Shown piece after piece: positions 51,517 to 52,031 of a stretch of DNA of 52,031 bases; positions within the stretch are counted from its first letter, which is position 1, and every line of letters starts with the position of its first letter. The notes below the pieces were generated by a model. The model did no database searches. It was not told the DNA's origin and saw only the letters and a list, made by a program, of their open reading frames with translations. This stretch comes from an uncultured Pelagibacteraceae bacterium (GTDB taxonomy: Bacteria; Pseudomonadota; Alphaproteobacteria; Pelagibacterales; Pelagibacteraceae). The DNA lies in the NCBI GenBank assembly GCA_902617715.1, contig CACMXS010000008.1:1-52031 (forward strand), read 5' to 3'. A program made the translations under genes and the position numbers.

Positions 51517-52031
51517 AGTAAAAAAAAGAAAAATATTATTACTTCCTGGAGATGGAATAGGCCCTGAAGTTATTGATGAAGTTAAAAAGATAATTAATTG
51601 GTTTAATGATAAAAAATCTTTAGATTTTGAAATAGATGAGGATTTAGCAGGTGGGTGTTCTTACGATAAACATGGTACTCCAATTACTGATGAAGTTTTC
51701 TATAAAGCTTTAGAGAGCGCAGTAGTTATGTTGGGCGCTGTGGGTGGGCCTAAATGGGATAATGTTGAGTTTTCCAAAAAACCTGAGAGAGCACTTTTAA
51801 AGTTAAGAAAAGAATTGAAACTTTTTGCAAATTTAAGGCCAGCAATATGTTTTAAACAGTTAGTTGATGCATCAACTCTAAAACCAGAAATTGTTTCTGG
51901 TTTAGATATTATGATCGTAAGAGAATTGACCGGAGGAATATATTTTGGAGAACCTAGGGGAATTAAACCTATAGAAAATGGTGAAAGAAAAGGAATTAAT
52001 ACTCACACTTATACAAGTAGCGAAATAATTA
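51509..52031 (+). CDS. leuB: 3-isopropylmalate dehydrogenase, N-terminal part (cut by the window end)
   Basis: The frame from ATG at 51509 runs to the window end, 174 codons, with no stop. It opens with [17 protein letters not shown] and includes [23 protein letters not shown] and [16 protein letters not shown], all diagnostic of LeuB, which oxidatively decarboxylates 3-isopropylmalate using NAD. The start overlaps the leuD stop by 8 bases. About half of the expected 360-370 residues is present. Confidence 0.95.
   Translation, partial: MIKVKKRKILLLPGDGIGPEVIDEVKKIINWFNDKKSLDFEIDEDLAGGCSYDKHGTPITDEVFYKALESAVVMLGAVGGPKWDNVEFSKKPERALLKLRKELKLFANLRPAICFKQLVDASTLKPEIVSGLDIMIVRELTGGIYFGEPRGIKPIENGERKGINTHTYTSSEII

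Noticed and set aside
1..52031. Insertion sequences, integrases, prophage genes or attachment sites
   Set aside because: No transposase, integrase or phage-like frames seen, and no terminal inverted repeats around gene groups; the tRNA-Gly is followed directly by phhB.

Overview
The window is a very compact, strongly AT-rich stretch of an alphaproteobacterial chromosome. Gene content and style point to the SAR11 clade (Candidatus Pelagibacter or a close relative): intergenic gaps are mostly below 30 bp, no gap reaches 300 bp, stop codons are shared between convergent genes, there are TRAP and sodium symporters, photolyases and DUF2794, and I see no mobile elements. The assignment is inferred from gene content; I could not run a taxonomic search.

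Layout. 1-4.7 kb: tRNA-Gly(GCC), phhB, then a leftward block of YggT-like gene, rpe, heparinase-like gene and purH. 4.7-9.6 kb: an acetate-type module, with a two-subunit sodium symporter, a conserved hypothetical gene and acetyl-CoA synthetase carrying a very basic N-terminal tail. 9.6-15.5 kb: EVE protein and tsaD leftward; hemC, hemD, mscS, yggT, folD and two small membrane proteins rightward. 15.5-18.4 kb: leftward SDR, PQQ-type sugar dehydrogenase and metallo-hydrolase. 18.4-21.4 kb: a light-repair cluster of an FeS-type photolyase lacking most cluster cysteines, a 42-residue DUF2256 protein, a small membrane protein, and a convergent photolyase-like protein whose FAD domain comes first. 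21.4-27.2 kb: psiE, argG, an IalB-like gene, aldo/keto reductase, Bax inhibitor-1 family gene, DUF2794, yciB and hspQ. 27.2-31.4 kb: ccmCDEFGH, preceded by a long hairpin. 31.5-44.4 kb: PagL-like enzyme, then a rightward run for 2-hydroxy and 2-oxo acids: two tandem FMN oxidases, aminotransferase, GlcD-like dehydrogenase, 2-hydroxyacid dehydrogenase, TRAP transporter and amidase, followed by an EamA exporter and an alpha/beta hydrolase. 44.4-52 kb: ftsY and dapF leftward; a structured leader RNA, ffh, rpsP, trmD, rplS, leuC, leuD and a truncated leuB rightward.

How the parts fit. The symporter and Acs would import and activate acetate-like acids. The TRAP transporter and three kinds of hydroxyacid dehydrogenase would take up and interconvert hydroxy and oxo acids. 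The SRP receptor (ftsY) and SRP protein (ffh) sit back to back across dapF and the leader RNA. The S16 and L19 genes on either side of trmD end in the same tandem 10-residue repeat.

The most interesting items are the structured RNA ahead of ffh, the probable circularly permuted photolyase, the shared S16/L19 repeat tails, the lysine-rich Acs tail, the divergent pair of FMN hydroxyacid oxidases, and the hairpin ahead of ccmC.
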